The position numbers were made by a program, and so were the translations under genes. This document shows, piece after piece, positions 1 through 5,967 of a DNA stretch of 6,193 bases. This DNA comes from CAYYSY01 sp964474355. Its GTDB lineage: Bacteria > Myxococcota_A > UBA9160 > UBA4427. The DNA lies in contig CAYYSY010000224.1 in assembly GCA_964474355.1 (NCBI GenBank), positions 1-6,193 of the forward strand. The letters are read 5' to 3'. The first letter of the stretch is position 1. Each line of letters opens with the position of its first letter. The notes beneath the pieces were generated by a model that was not told the DNA's origin, made no database searches, and worked only from the letters and a program-made list of their open reading frames with translations.

Positions 1-37
1 TGGCTGCCCGCGTACGATTGAGGCGTGCGCGTCGCCG

Positions 38-1321
38 CTAGCCCTTCCCCGAGATCAGCACCAGCGAGAGCGCGGGCCAGTAGGTGATGATCAGCACCGT
101 GGCCAGCAGGATGAGAAAGAAGGGGATCGTGGCGCGGTAGACCTCGAGGACCGGCTTCTCGAAGCGATAGCTCGCGATGAAGAGGTTCATGCCGACGGGG
201 GGCGTGATGTAGCCGATCTGCATGTTGGCGAGAAAGATGATTCCCAGGTGCACGGGGTGGATCCCGTAGCCCACGGCCACCGGCAGTACGATCGGAACGA
301 CGATCACGAGCGCGGAGAAGATGTCGAGCATCGTGCCGAGGGCCAGCAGGAAGAGGTTCAGCAGGATCAGGAAGGTGATGCGGCTGTCGATGTGGGCGTG
401 AATGATCTCGAAGAGCCGAGTCGGAACCTCGGTGTCGATCATGTAGTTGGTCGACGCCATGGACACACCGAGGATCACGACGATGGCCCCGACCAGCACC
501 ATCGACTCGCGCATCACGGCTGGCAGGGCCGTGAGCTTGATCTCGCGCCGGATCCCCACCTCGACGATCAGCACGTAGAGCGCGGTCACGGCGGCGGCTT
601 CGGACAAAGCGAAGAAGCCGCCGTAGATGCCGCCGAGCACGACGAGCGGCAGTGGGATCTCCCAGGCTCCATCCTTGATGGCCGCCCACGCCTCACCCCA
701 GCTGAAGGGCTGCCGGTCTTCTTCGACACCCCCTGCGGTTGCCCACATGCTGTAGACCGAGAGCGCTACGACCATCAGCAGGCCAGGCATGAGGCCCGCG
801 GCGAAGATGTCGTCGATCCGCACCCCCTGCTCGGGCGCCACCTGCTGGGCCACGACGCCGTAGAGGATGAGCGGCAGCGCGGGAGCGAAGAGCAGGCCCA
901 GGCTGCCAGACGTGGTCACGAGGCCGAGGCTGAACTTCTCCGTGTACTTCGCCTGCCGCATGGCCGGGTAGAGCAGAGCACCGAGCGCGACGATCGTCAC
1001 ACCCGAAGCACCCGTGAAGGCGGTGAAGAGCGCGCATGCAGCGAGCGACACGATCGCGAGCCCGCCGGCCAGCCAGCCGAGCAGGGCATTGGTGAGCCGG
1101 ACGAGCCGCTTCGGTGCGTCGCTCTCACCGAGCAGGTAGCCCGCGAAGGTGAACAGCGGGATCGCGAGCAGGACCGGCGTCTCCGCGAGGCGGTAGATCT
1201 CGGTGCCCATCACGGACAGATCGACCTCTTCGCTCGAGAAGCCGAGCATCGCGCTCGCGGCGATGATGGCGAAGAGCGGCGCGCCCGCGAGCGCCAGGAT
1301 CACGAGCAGCACGGTGATCAC
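38..1321 (-). CDS. dctM: TRAP transporter large membrane subunit (DctM family)
   Basis: This is the large, ion-coupled translocation subunit of a TRAP transporter. It moves solute delivered by the DctP protein across the inner membrane together with DctQ. The 427-residue product is almost entirely hydrophobic helices, and its length is normal for the family. Recognisable DctM signatures, in order, are FTGASGVT (residues 102-109), GSLGLLFAPALPLILYG (139-155), the GGIYGG...SEAAAV segment (230-244) and IGYITPPVGMNLF near the C-terminus (TPPVG at 373-377). I chose the GTG start at 1321 because it gives a family-length N-terminus. It also overlaps the dctQ stop by GTGA and has a GGGGAGGG ribosome site nine bases upstream. 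A longer open frame reaching 1516 is only the upstream extension inside dctQ. It is the last gene of the operon. No clear terminator is visible in the 37 bases after the stop. Family assignment is secure; the ligand is unknown. Confidence 0.95.
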   Translation of the reverse strand: MITVLLVILALAGAPLFAIIAASAMLGFSSEEVDLSVMGTEIYRLAETPVLLAIPLFTFAGYLLGESDAPKRLVRLTNALLGWLAGGLAIVSLAACALFTAFTGASGVTIVALGALLYPAMRQAKYTEKFSLGLVTTSGSLGLLFAPALPLILYGVVAQQVAPEQGVRIDDIFAAGLMPGLLMVVALSVYSMWATAGGVEEDRQPFSWGEAWAAIKDGAWEIPLPLVVLGGIYGGFFALSEAAAVTALYVLIVEVGIRREIKLTALPAVMRESMVLVGAIVVILGVSMASTNYMIDTEVPTRLFEIIHAHIDSRITFLILLNLFLLALGTMLDIFSALVIVVPIVLPVAVGYGIHPVHLGIIFLANMQIGYITPPVGMNLFIASYRFEKPVLEVYRATIPFFLILLATVLIITYWPALSLVLISGKG

Positions 1322-1857
1322 GCGTCGGGGCCCTCCCCGTGCGCGATCCGCATGCCGTCGCCGACGGCATATGCGAAATAGCGGACTCCCATCACCGCGA
1401 AGGCGAAGGGGATCACCACCTGCATGATCCACGCGGGCATGCCCGAGAAGGCCTCGCTCTCGAACTCGCGCTCGAGCGCGACGAACTGCCACGAGTGGTA
1501 CGCGACGAGCGCACACACGACGAAGGTGAAGAGGCTCGTCACGATCCGCATCGAGAGCCGCATGCGGTCACCGACGAAACGCGAGAGCACGTCGATCGTG
1601 ATGTGGCGATCGCCGCGGCTCGCGCTGACGGCGCCGAGCAGCCCCACCCACAGCACGAGCACCCGCAGCAGCGGGTCACCCCAGGTGACACCCTCGTCGA
1701 AGAAGTTTCGCAGGAAGATCTGCAGCGGCGCGAGGAGCACCATGACGCCGAGCAACAGCGCGAGGAACGTGTCCTCGATCTTGTGGACGACGCCGAGGAG
1801 ACCCGTCTCTTCTTTGGGACCGCTCCCCAGCTCTTCGACTGCTTCTTCGAGGCTCAC
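1318..1857 (-). CDS. dctQ: TRAP transporter small membrane subunit (DctQ family)
   Basis: This is the small four-helix membrane subunit that pairs with DctM and is needed for TRAP transport. The 179-residue product has an acidic cytosolic N-terminus and four predicted membrane helices at about residues 29-50, 63-80, 102-125 and 143-163. The family signature after helix 1 is present: an Arg-Asn pair (R50), a Trp-containing amphipathic stretch (W59), then WVGLLGA and SRGDRHITID (H85, D89). The GTG start at 1857 overlaps the dctP stop by GTGA, exactly as the dctQ stop overlaps dctM, which implies translational coupling. No strong ribosome site of its own is visible in the bases before the start, so re-initiation from dctP is likely. 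It is a separate gene, not fused to dctM as in some TRAP systems. Confidence 0.93.
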   Translation of the reverse strand: MSLEEAVEELGSGPKEETGLLGVVHKIEDTFLALLLGVMVLLAPLQIFLRNFFDEGVTWGDPLLRVLVLWVGLLGAVSASRGDRHITIDVLSRFVGDRMRLSMRIVTSLFTFVVCALVAYHSWQFVALEREFESEAFSGMPAWIMQVVIPFAFAVMGVRYFAYAVGDGMRIAHGEGPDA

Positions 1858-2903
1858 GGGTTCGCGGCCGTCCCCGATCGGTACTCGTCGAGCGCCTTCA
1901 GGATGCGGTCGATCAGCGCGTCGTCGTAGCGGCCCAGCGCCCGGAGCTTCGCCCGCGTGTCCTCGCTCATCTTCTGCCAGCGTGCGACCTCTTCGTCCGA
2001 CGAGGCCTCGATGAACTCGATGCCCTGCTTCTTCAGCGCATCACGCGCGTTCTGGTCACCACTTCGGTTCTCGGAGTCGAGCTTCACCGCCGCCTCCGAA
2101 AAGCGCTGGCGCACGATCTCCTGATCGCCCGGTGCGAGCTTCGAGAACGACTTGGCATCCACCGCAAGGATGCCGACCAGGTACATGAGCGGCACGTCGG
2201 TGAAGTACTTCACCTTGGTATGCCACTGGAAGGCGATGAAGCCGGCCGGCGGTGCGGCCACCGTGTCGACGAGGCCGGTCTGCAGGGCGGTGTAGACGTC
2301 GGCGATCGGCAGCGGCACGGGTGCCACGCCCGCGACCTCGAAGGCCGTCTCGCTCATCACGTCGTCCTCGGGCATCCACACCTTGGCCCCCGAGAGATCC
2401 TCGACCTGGCGCAGGGGCTTCTGAGAGGCGATGTACGCGAAGCCACCGTCGGTGAAGGCGAGCGGCACGAAGCCGTTCTTCTCGAGCCCCGCCTTCAGCG
2501 TGTCGTCGATGCGCGCCCGCACGTAGTCGACCTCGTCGAAGGTCCGGAAGAGCAGCGGCAGGCTGTAGAGATCGATGTCGGGGTACGCCGGCGCGAGGGC
2601 ACCGCTCGTGAACGCTCCGCCGTGGAGCTGGCCCACCCGGATCTTCCGCATCACCGTCTTGTCGTTGCCCATGACGCCGCCCGGGTAGAACTTGATCTTC
2701 ACCCGGCCCTCGGTGTCGGCCTCGATCTGCTTGCCTGCCGCCCGCATCTCGACGAGCCAGCTGCTGCCGTCGGGCATCACGGTCGCGAGCTTCAGCGTCT
2801 TCGCCGATGCGGCAGTGCCGAGCCCGAGCGCAAGGCTCAGCGTCAGTGCGAACGCGCTGGTACGAACGAGCGCCCGCGTCCGGGCACCTCCCCTGTTCAG
2901 CAT
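1854..2903 (-). CDS. dctP: TRAP transporter periplasmic solute-binding protein (DctP family, TatP/Tp0957-like)
   Basis: This is the extracytoplasmic solute receptor of the TRAP system; it binds the ligand in the periplasm and hands it to DctQM. The 349-residue product has an Arg-rich N-terminus, a hydrophobic stretch and an AASA-KT cleavage site (around residue 34), so it is a secreted protein. The mature part starts KLATVMPDGSSW, then KIKFYPGGVMGND (residues 69-81), LPLLFRTFDEVD, and DVYTALQTGLVD (202-213), all typical of DctP proteins. The start at 2903 is supported by GAGGAG five bases upstream. Where many homologues have the substrate-carboxylate Arg (KIR before VP), this protein reads KVWMP, with Trp176. 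TatT-linked receptors such as Treponema pallidum Tp0957 are known to have a hydrophobic pocket; extending that to this protein is inference. It lies 38 bases after tatT and overlaps dctQ. Confidence 0.93.
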   Translation of the reverse strand: MLNRGGARTRALVRTSAFALTLSLALGLGTAASAKTLKLATVMPDGSSWLVEMRAAGKQIEADTEGRVKIKFYPGGVMGNDKTVMRKIRVGQLHGGAFTSGALAPAYPDIDLYSLPLLFRTFDEVDYVRARIDDTLKAGLEKNGFVPLAFTDGGFAYIASQKPLRQVEDLSGAKVWMPEDDVMSETAFEVAGVAPVPLPIADVYTALQTGLVDTVAAPPAGFIAFQWHTKVKYFTDVPLMYLVGILAVDAKSFSKLAPGDQEIVRQRFSEAAVKLDSENRSGDQNARDALKKQGIEFIEASSDEEVARWQKMSEDTRAKLRALGRYDDALIDRILKALDEYRSGTAANP

Positions 2904-2908
2904 GTCTT

Positions 2909-2914
2909 CTCCTC
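2909..2914 (-). promoter_or_regulatory. Ribosome binding site of dctP
   Basis: GAGGAG on the minus strand lies five bases before the ATG at 2903. It is the strongest ribosome site in the operon. It fixes the dctP start against a much longer open frame that runs upstream through tatT in another frame. Confidence 0.75.
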
Positions 2915-2941
2915 GGGATTCGATTCCGGCGCGCGTCGCGC

Positions 2942-3820
2942 TCAGAAGTAGTCCTGGCCATCCTCGAGCAGCTCTACGGCCTGCTGCTGGGCGATGGTGT
3001 TGATGAGCGTGAGCCCCGGCTCGACCGGGTCGGCATCGAGCGCTTCGGTCAGCAGCGCGTCGTGCAGCTCCTGATCGAAGACGAGGCGCGCGTACTGCTT
3101 CGCGAACATCACGTGCACGAAGAGATTGCGGCGCTTCGAGACCTCGAGGGCGCGCTCGAAGGCCTCTCGGCCCTCCTCGGGCTTGCCGCCGAGCGAGGCC
3201 GGCCGCAGCGTGTACAGCACGCCGAGATACATCCACGCCTGACCATCCTCGATCTCGGGATCGAGCTCGACGACCTTCTCCATCACCTTCTGCACCTTCG
3301 GCAGATCGGCGATGGCCACCCAGTCGGCGCTGTTGGCCTGGATCCAGCCGGCCCACGCGCTGCCATAGCTGTAGAGCGCTGGCAGGTCCTTCCGGTTCAC
3401 GTCCTCGAGCGCCGCGACGAAGTCGTCGAAAGTCCGCTCCGAAAGGTCGCAGAAGTCCTTCTTCCGTACGCAGAGCGCGCGGTCACCGTAGCGGCGAGCA
3501 CGCGCAGACAGCTTGGCGGCGCGCTTCGGATCATCGACGAAGGCGCCGGCGTAGGAGCCGTAGAGGCTCGCGCCGCTCATCAGCAGGTCGAGATTCTCGG
3601 GATCGCCCTCGATCATCCCGTCGAGGGCGATCAGATAGGCCGGGGCCCCATCGCGCACGAGCTCGGGGTCGTCCTGGGCGAGCACCGCCACCGTCAGGCT
3701 GTCGGCCACGCCGGACGTGACCCGCCCCATGATGAGGGAGCACCCGGTCTGCGCCGAGACCAGAAGCGTGATCAGGATGACGAGGGAGCGCTGTCGGAGT
3801 CGCCCGTTCCGGCTACGCAT
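2942..3820 (-). CDS. tatT: TRAP transporter T-component (TatT), probable lipoprotein
   Basis: This is a TatT-family protein, the accessory component of a subset of TRAP transporters. In Treponema pallidum, TatT is a trimeric TPR-like lipoprotein that associates with the solute receptor and may funnel ligand to it. The 292-residue product begins with a basic stretch, a hydrophobic segment (residues 12-23) and Cys27 in AQTGCS. That looks like a lipoprotein signal, although Gln24 at the -3 position is not canonical. The rest is helical. A segment matches the family pattern GASLYGSYAGAF (83-94), followed by an Ala/Arg-rich helix ending at Cys117. GSAWAGWI (153-160), VMEKVVELDP (179-188) and GQAWMYLGVLY (193-203) are further helical-repeat pieces, followed by the LGGKPE turn typical of TatT. 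It is the first gene of the operon, followed by dctP. No convincing ribosome site precedes the ATG at 3820. Confidence 0.88.
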   Translation of the reverse strand: MRSRNGRLRQRSLVILITLLVSAQTGCSLIMGRVTSGVADSLTVAVLAQDDPELVRDGAPAYLIALDGMIEGDPENLDLLMSGASLYGSYAGAFVDDPKRAAKLSARARRYGDRALCVRKKDFCDLSERTFDDFVAALEDVNRKDLPALYSYGSAWAGWIQANSADWVAIADLPKVQKVMEKVVELDPEIEDGQAWMYLGVLYTLRPASLGGKPEEGREAFERALEVSKRRNLFVHVMFAKQYARLVFDQELHDALLTEALDADPVEPGLTLINTIAQQQAVELLEDGQDYF

Positions 3821-3829
3821 GGTCGTGAG

Positions 3830-3835
3830 ATACTA
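3830..3835 (-). promoter_or_regulatory. Possible -10 box for the tatT-dctPQM operon
   Basis: On the minus strand TAGTAT lies nine bases before the tatT ATG in an otherwise very GC-rich region. It fits the TANNNT form of a -10 hexamer. If used, the transcript would start within a few bases of the ATG and be leaderless or nearly so, which would agree with the missing ribosome site. No good -35 hexamer is visible 16-18 bases further upstream. The whole 3821-4000 interval separates two divergent genes and must hold promoters for both. No other clear promoter, operator palindrome or riboswitch was seen in it. Confidence 0.3.
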
Positions 3836-3985
3836 GCAGGGTGCTGGAACGATTCGCGCGGCCGGAGCATCGATGTCCGGACGATCGTCGCGGGCCGGGC
3901 CATGGGCGGCATGCGGCGCACGACGGGAGTCCACCTGAGCTGGTGAGCCACCCGAGCGCGCCGAACACGAGCAGAACGATCCGAA

Positions 3986-3992
3986 GAGGGGG
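3986..3992 (+). promoter_or_regulatory. Possible ribosome binding site of the aspartic protease gene
   Basis: The purine-rich GAGGGGG lies about eight bases before the GTG at 4001. The open frame is closed by a TGA at 3944-3946, and no other ATG, GTG or TTG lies between that stop and 4001. The GTG is therefore the first possible start, and this site supports it. Confidence 0.45.
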
Positions 3993-4000
3993 CAGGCCCG

Positions 4001-5302
4001 GTGACGCAGCTCGACTCTCGCCACGCCCGCCACGGCCGGCCCGTCCATCGCTCCCTCCGTCCACGGGATCTCACCATCGCTGCGCTGCTCGTGGCAGTGC
4101 CCGCCACCGTCGTCGTCTGCCTGCTCTTCGGGCTCGGGCTCGGGGCCCGCGCCCCGGGCTCGGTCGCGCTCGCCGCGGCGATCGCGCTCACGATCCTTCC
4201 GATCCTCGGGCTCGGGGCCGGCATCGCCCGCCTGGGTTCCGCCCGGCGCGGCGGCGGCTCGGGCACCGTGATCGTCGCCACCTGGCTCTGGACCCTCGCC
4301 GTGCTGCTCACGGTGCCCGCCTTCGCGCCCGGGCTGCGCAGTCAGGCCGCGCGCGACGGGGCGGACGCGCTCTTCGCTCGATTCCTCGGCCCGCTCCGCG
4401 GACCCGCCGCGGGCTCCGTGGGCGCCCTGGCCGGCCTGCTCGGCTCCGACGGCAAAGCGGCCGCGCCGGCGTCGCCGGATCCGCTCGCGCTGGCACCCGA
4501 TCCTGCGCCCCCCGCCGACTCGAGCGCTTCGGCGCAGCCGAAACCCCCGGCGCCGGTCCCCGCCGACCCGCCGACCCGCCCGCCGATCGCGCGCCCCGCG
4601 CCCCCGGCGGACGCGGCCACCCCCGTCGTCCTCACCTACCGGGGCGATGGCCGCGAGCTCGACGTCGAGGTCGCACTCGACGGCCCGGACTTCGGCGAGC
4701 GCTTCCGGATGATCTTCGACACGGGCGCGTCGTTCACGACCGTGACGCCCGAAGCTCTGGGCGAGATCGACGTGCAGATCCCCGCCGACGCACCCCGTGT
4801 GACGCTCAACACGGCTGGCGGCCAGGTCCAGGCGGCGCTCGTGCTGCTCGATGCAGTCTGGATGGGCGACGTGCCGATCGAGTGGGTGACCGTCGCCGCC
4901 TGCCCGTCGTGCACGGCACCCGGCCGGGCGGGCTTGCTGGGCCTGAACGTGTCCAGCCAGTTCCGAGTCGAGATCGACCACGACCGCAAGCGGATTCACC
5001 TCGAGCCGAGCCTCGGAGACCGCCGCCACGACATCCGCCCCTGGCTCGACCTGCACGCACGCGGCGTGCAGCACGGAGCCGAGCGCATCGACTTCGACGT
5101 GACCGTGAAGAACAAGGCGCCCCGCGCGATCGCGTCAGCCACGATCGAGATCGACTGTGGTTCCGGAGGCTATGCGGTCGAAGTGGTGGACGTGCCTGCG
5201 CGGGGCGAGCGCACGACCGGGTTGAGCGTGCCCGTGAGTGCGCAGTGCGAGTCGTTTCGGCTGGATCTGTTGTCGGCGCGTTGGGTGTTGGATCGGTTCT
5301 GA
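4001..5302 (+). CDS. Membrane-anchored retropepsin-like aspartic protease
   Basis: This is a 433-residue protein with a bacterial retroviral-type aspartic protease domain. A basic N-terminus is followed by three membrane helices at about residues 24-48, 53-76 and 88-109. The basic loop ARLGSARR (76-83) between helices 2 and 3 suits an inside position, which puts the rest in the periplasm. A Pro/Ala-rich linker (about 145-208) leads to the protease domain. Its catalytic FDTGAS motif has Asp240, and the second hydrophobic-Gly motif is GLLGLN (311-316), followed by FRVEID. Only one DTG motif is present, so a homodimer would be needed, as in retropepsins. A CPSC motif (Cys301, Cys304) sits between the two. 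The C-terminal about 75 residues form a separate beta-like domain (VTVKNKAPRAIASATIEI) with Cys386 and Cys416. The substrate is not evident. It is divergent from the TRAP operon and has no visible functional link to it. Confidence 0.82.
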   Translation: MTQLDSRHARHGRPVHRSLRPRDLTIAALLVAVPATVVVCLLFGLGLGARAPGSVALAAAIALTILPILGLGAGIARLGSARRGGGSGTVIVATWLWTLAVLLTVPAFAPGLRSQAARDGADALFARFLGPLRGPAAGSVGALAGLLGSDGKAAAPASPDPLALAPDPAPPADSSASAQPKPPAPVPADPPTRPPIARPAPPADAATPVVLTYRGDGRELDVEVALDGPDFGERFRMIFDTGASFTTVTPEALGEIDVQIPADAPRVTLNTAGGQVQAALVLLDAVWMGDVPIEWVTVAACPSCTAPGRAGLLGLNVSSQFRVEIDHDRKRIHLEPSLGDRRHDIRPWLDLHARGVQHGAERIDFDVTVKNKAPRAIASATIEIDCGSGGYAVEVVDVPARGERTTGLSVPVSAQCESFRLDLLSARWVLDRF

Positions 5303-5307
5303 GGTTC

Positions 5308-5341
5308 GCGCGGGTTGGTTGCTCGGGTCGGGATTTCGGGG
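5308..5341 (+). repeat. Truncated left end of the intergenic repeat element
   Basis: This stretch starts five bases after the protease stop codon. The 26 bases at 5316-5341 recur exactly at 5397-5422, an 81-base shift, and the looser GCGCGG start is also shared. The 5397 copy is the flank plus left tip of a full element, while this copy lacks the rest of the element and the matching right tip. The following bases (5343-5356, GTGCTCCGGAACAC) form a separate near-palindrome. It looks like a solo or deleted copy, or the product of a partial duplication. Confidence 0.8.
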
Positions 5342-5408
5342 GTGTGCTCCGGAACACGGTGCTCTCTGAGCTGACGCGGGGGTTGGTGCGCGGATCTGGT
5401 TGCTCGGG

Positions 5409-5540
5409 TCGGGATTTCGGGGTCTCGTCCTCACCTTCCGCGCGGCTGCGGGTCGATACACCGACGCCTCTGATGAACGCGCCGTTGGTTGCAGCGACAA
5501 AGCCGCGCTCCAAGTTCCGGGCGACACCCCGAAATCCCGA
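5409..5540 (+). repeat. Palindromic repeat element, copy 1 (132 nt)
   Basis: The ends TCGGGATTTCGGGGT (5409-5423) and its reverse complement (5526-5540) form a 15-bp terminal stem, extended by TCG/CGA after one C-C mismatch. Inside, GCGCGGCT (5440-5447) pairs with AGCCGCGC (5501-5508). Between these lie a first hairpin (5452-5456 with 5461-5465, loop TACA) and a second (5480-5484 with 5492-5496). On the plus strand each hairpin has one A-C mismatch; on the minus strand both become G-U pairs. Compared with copy 2, a 31-base block (5425-5455) and a 22-base block (5495-5516) are identical. The middle differs. Confidence 0.8.
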
Positions 5541-5601
5541 GGCAGACGCACCAGCTTCGCGATAGCCGAGGGGCCAGAGCGCCACGTTCCTTCGCTTGGG
5601 T

Positions 5602-5640
5602 CATCGACTCTCGGCTTCAACGCCTCGCGTCGATCTCAGA
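5602..5640 (+). repeat. Inner inverted-repeat segment, left arm
   Basis: These 39 bases match the reverse complement of 5709-5747 at 34 positions, with mostly transition differences. The segment has its own internal inverted repeat, ATCGAC (5603-5608) with GTCGAT (5629-5634), which is kept unchanged in the partner copy. It lies about 61 bases inside the palindromic element, in the same relative place as its partner in the right arm. Confidence 0.75.
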
Positions 5641-5708
5641 ACGCTGTCCGGGTCGGAGTAGGTGGAGTGCCGATGCGGACCTGGTCTCGACTCTGGCCGG
5701 GGCGGCGA

Positions 5709-5747
5709 TGTGGGATCGACACGAGGCGCTGAAGCCGAGGGTCGATG
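5709..5747 (-). repeat. Inner inverted-repeat segment, right arm
   Basis: This is the partner of 5602-5640 on the opposite strand, with five differences in 39 bases. The internal ATCGAC...GTCGAT hairpin is conserved. The distance to palindromic element copy 2 (about 64 bases) is close to that in the left arm, which shows that the whole unit was copied and not just the element. Confidence 0.75.
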
Positions 5748-5811
5748 GGTGCCTGCGAAGGCATCGTGGGGACCACCGTCCGACGGGACGCGTAGCTCCG
5801 CGGGCCCCCTC

Positions 5812-5942
5812 TCGCGTTTTCGGGGTGTCGCCCGCAACTTGGAGCGCGGCTTTGTCGACCTGCCAAGCAGGCGCTCGTCGGAAGTGTCGGTGTACCGACC
5901 CGCAGCCGCGCGGAAGGTGAGGACGACACCCCGAAAACGCGA
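5812..5942 (-). repeat. Palindromic repeat element, copy 2 (131 nt, inverted)
   Basis: The ends form a perfect 19-bp inverted repeat, TCGCGTTTTCGGGGTGTCG at 5812-5830 with its complement at 5924-5942. GCGCGGCT (5844-5851) pairs with AGCCGCGC (5904-5911). The inner hairpins are CCTGC-CAA-GCAGG (5859-5871) and GTCGG-TGTA-CCGAC (5886-5899). It is in opposite orientation to copy 1. The outer tip (CGCGTTTT here, GGGATTT in copy 1) and the second hairpin differ in sequence between copies, but pairing is kept in both. That suggests selection on structure. Confidence 0.8.
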
Positions 5943-5967
5943 CCCTGGCTCCCAACAACGCGCCTCC

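Larger units (their letters stand above)
5388..5963. repeat. Large imperfect inverted repeat (composite of two repeat units)
   Basis: The left arm (5388 to about 5640) and the right arm (about 5709 to 5963, reversed) match in the same order. Each has a GCGCG outer edge, a TTGGTTG/TTGTTGG-type flank, a 131-132 nt palindromic element, about 61-64 diverged bases, and a 39-base conserved segment. The centre (5641-5708) keeps only weak similarity. The right arm ends four bases before the stop codon of the oxidoreductase gene. Each arm can fold on itself locally, or the two arms can pair with each other. It resembles a pair of intergenic repeat units (BIME-like arrangement) more than an insertion sequence, since no transposase is present. 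Confidence 0.75.
5303..5967. other. Convergent intergenic region filled with structured repeats
   Basis: No credible protein gene lies in these 665 bases between the stop codons of two convergent genes. They are almost wholly repetitive: a truncated element end, two full copies of a 131-132 nt palindromic element in opposite orientation, and a second pair of inverted segments between them. The open frames that cross it are low-complexity, start only at TTG, and shift frame between the two copies of the repeat, so coding is unlikely. No classical hairpin plus T-run terminator was found. The hairpins may nevertheless slow or stop transcription from both sides. Confidence 0.8.

Noticed and set aside
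1..37. Possible end of a convergent plus-strand gene (WLPAYD then TGA at 19-21)
   Set aside because: Only six codons are visible at the window edge, which is too little to support a gene call.
248..1381. 377-codon plus-strand open frame opposite dctM
   Set aside because: It lies fully antisense to a well-supported DctM gene. Its composition (rich in Arg, His, Glu, Asp and Gly) is typical of the complement of a GC-rich membrane protein gene, with no recognisable domain.
3833..5074. 413-codon minus-strand open frame opposite the protease gene
   Set aside because: It is antisense to the protease gene, has low-complexity Arg/Gly/Ala runs and no domain.
5343..5370. Intrinsic terminator after the protease gene
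   Set aside because: A GC-rich near-palindrome (GTGCTCCGGAACAC) is present but no T-run follows it, so a standard terminator call is not supported.
3841..5565. 574-codon plus-strand open frame over the protease gene
   Set aside because: It is extremely rich in Arg, Pro and Ala and runs in another frame of the aspartic protease gene, whose frame shows membrane helices and the DTGA motif. The length is due to GC-rich codons lacking stops.
5409..5942. CRISPR array or insertion sequence
   Set aside because: There are only two full copies in inverted orientation, no regular direct repeat-spacer pattern, no transposase gene and no target-site duplication seen.
5400..5958. Similar open frames on the two strands of the repeat (110 codons at 5400-5732 plus, 113 codons at 5617-5958 minus)
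   Set aside because: They share peptides such as DKAALQV and STLGF because the DNA is an inverted repeat. The first parts are in different frames owing to a one-base length difference, both need TTG starts, and neither has a ribosome site. They are best explained as non-coding.
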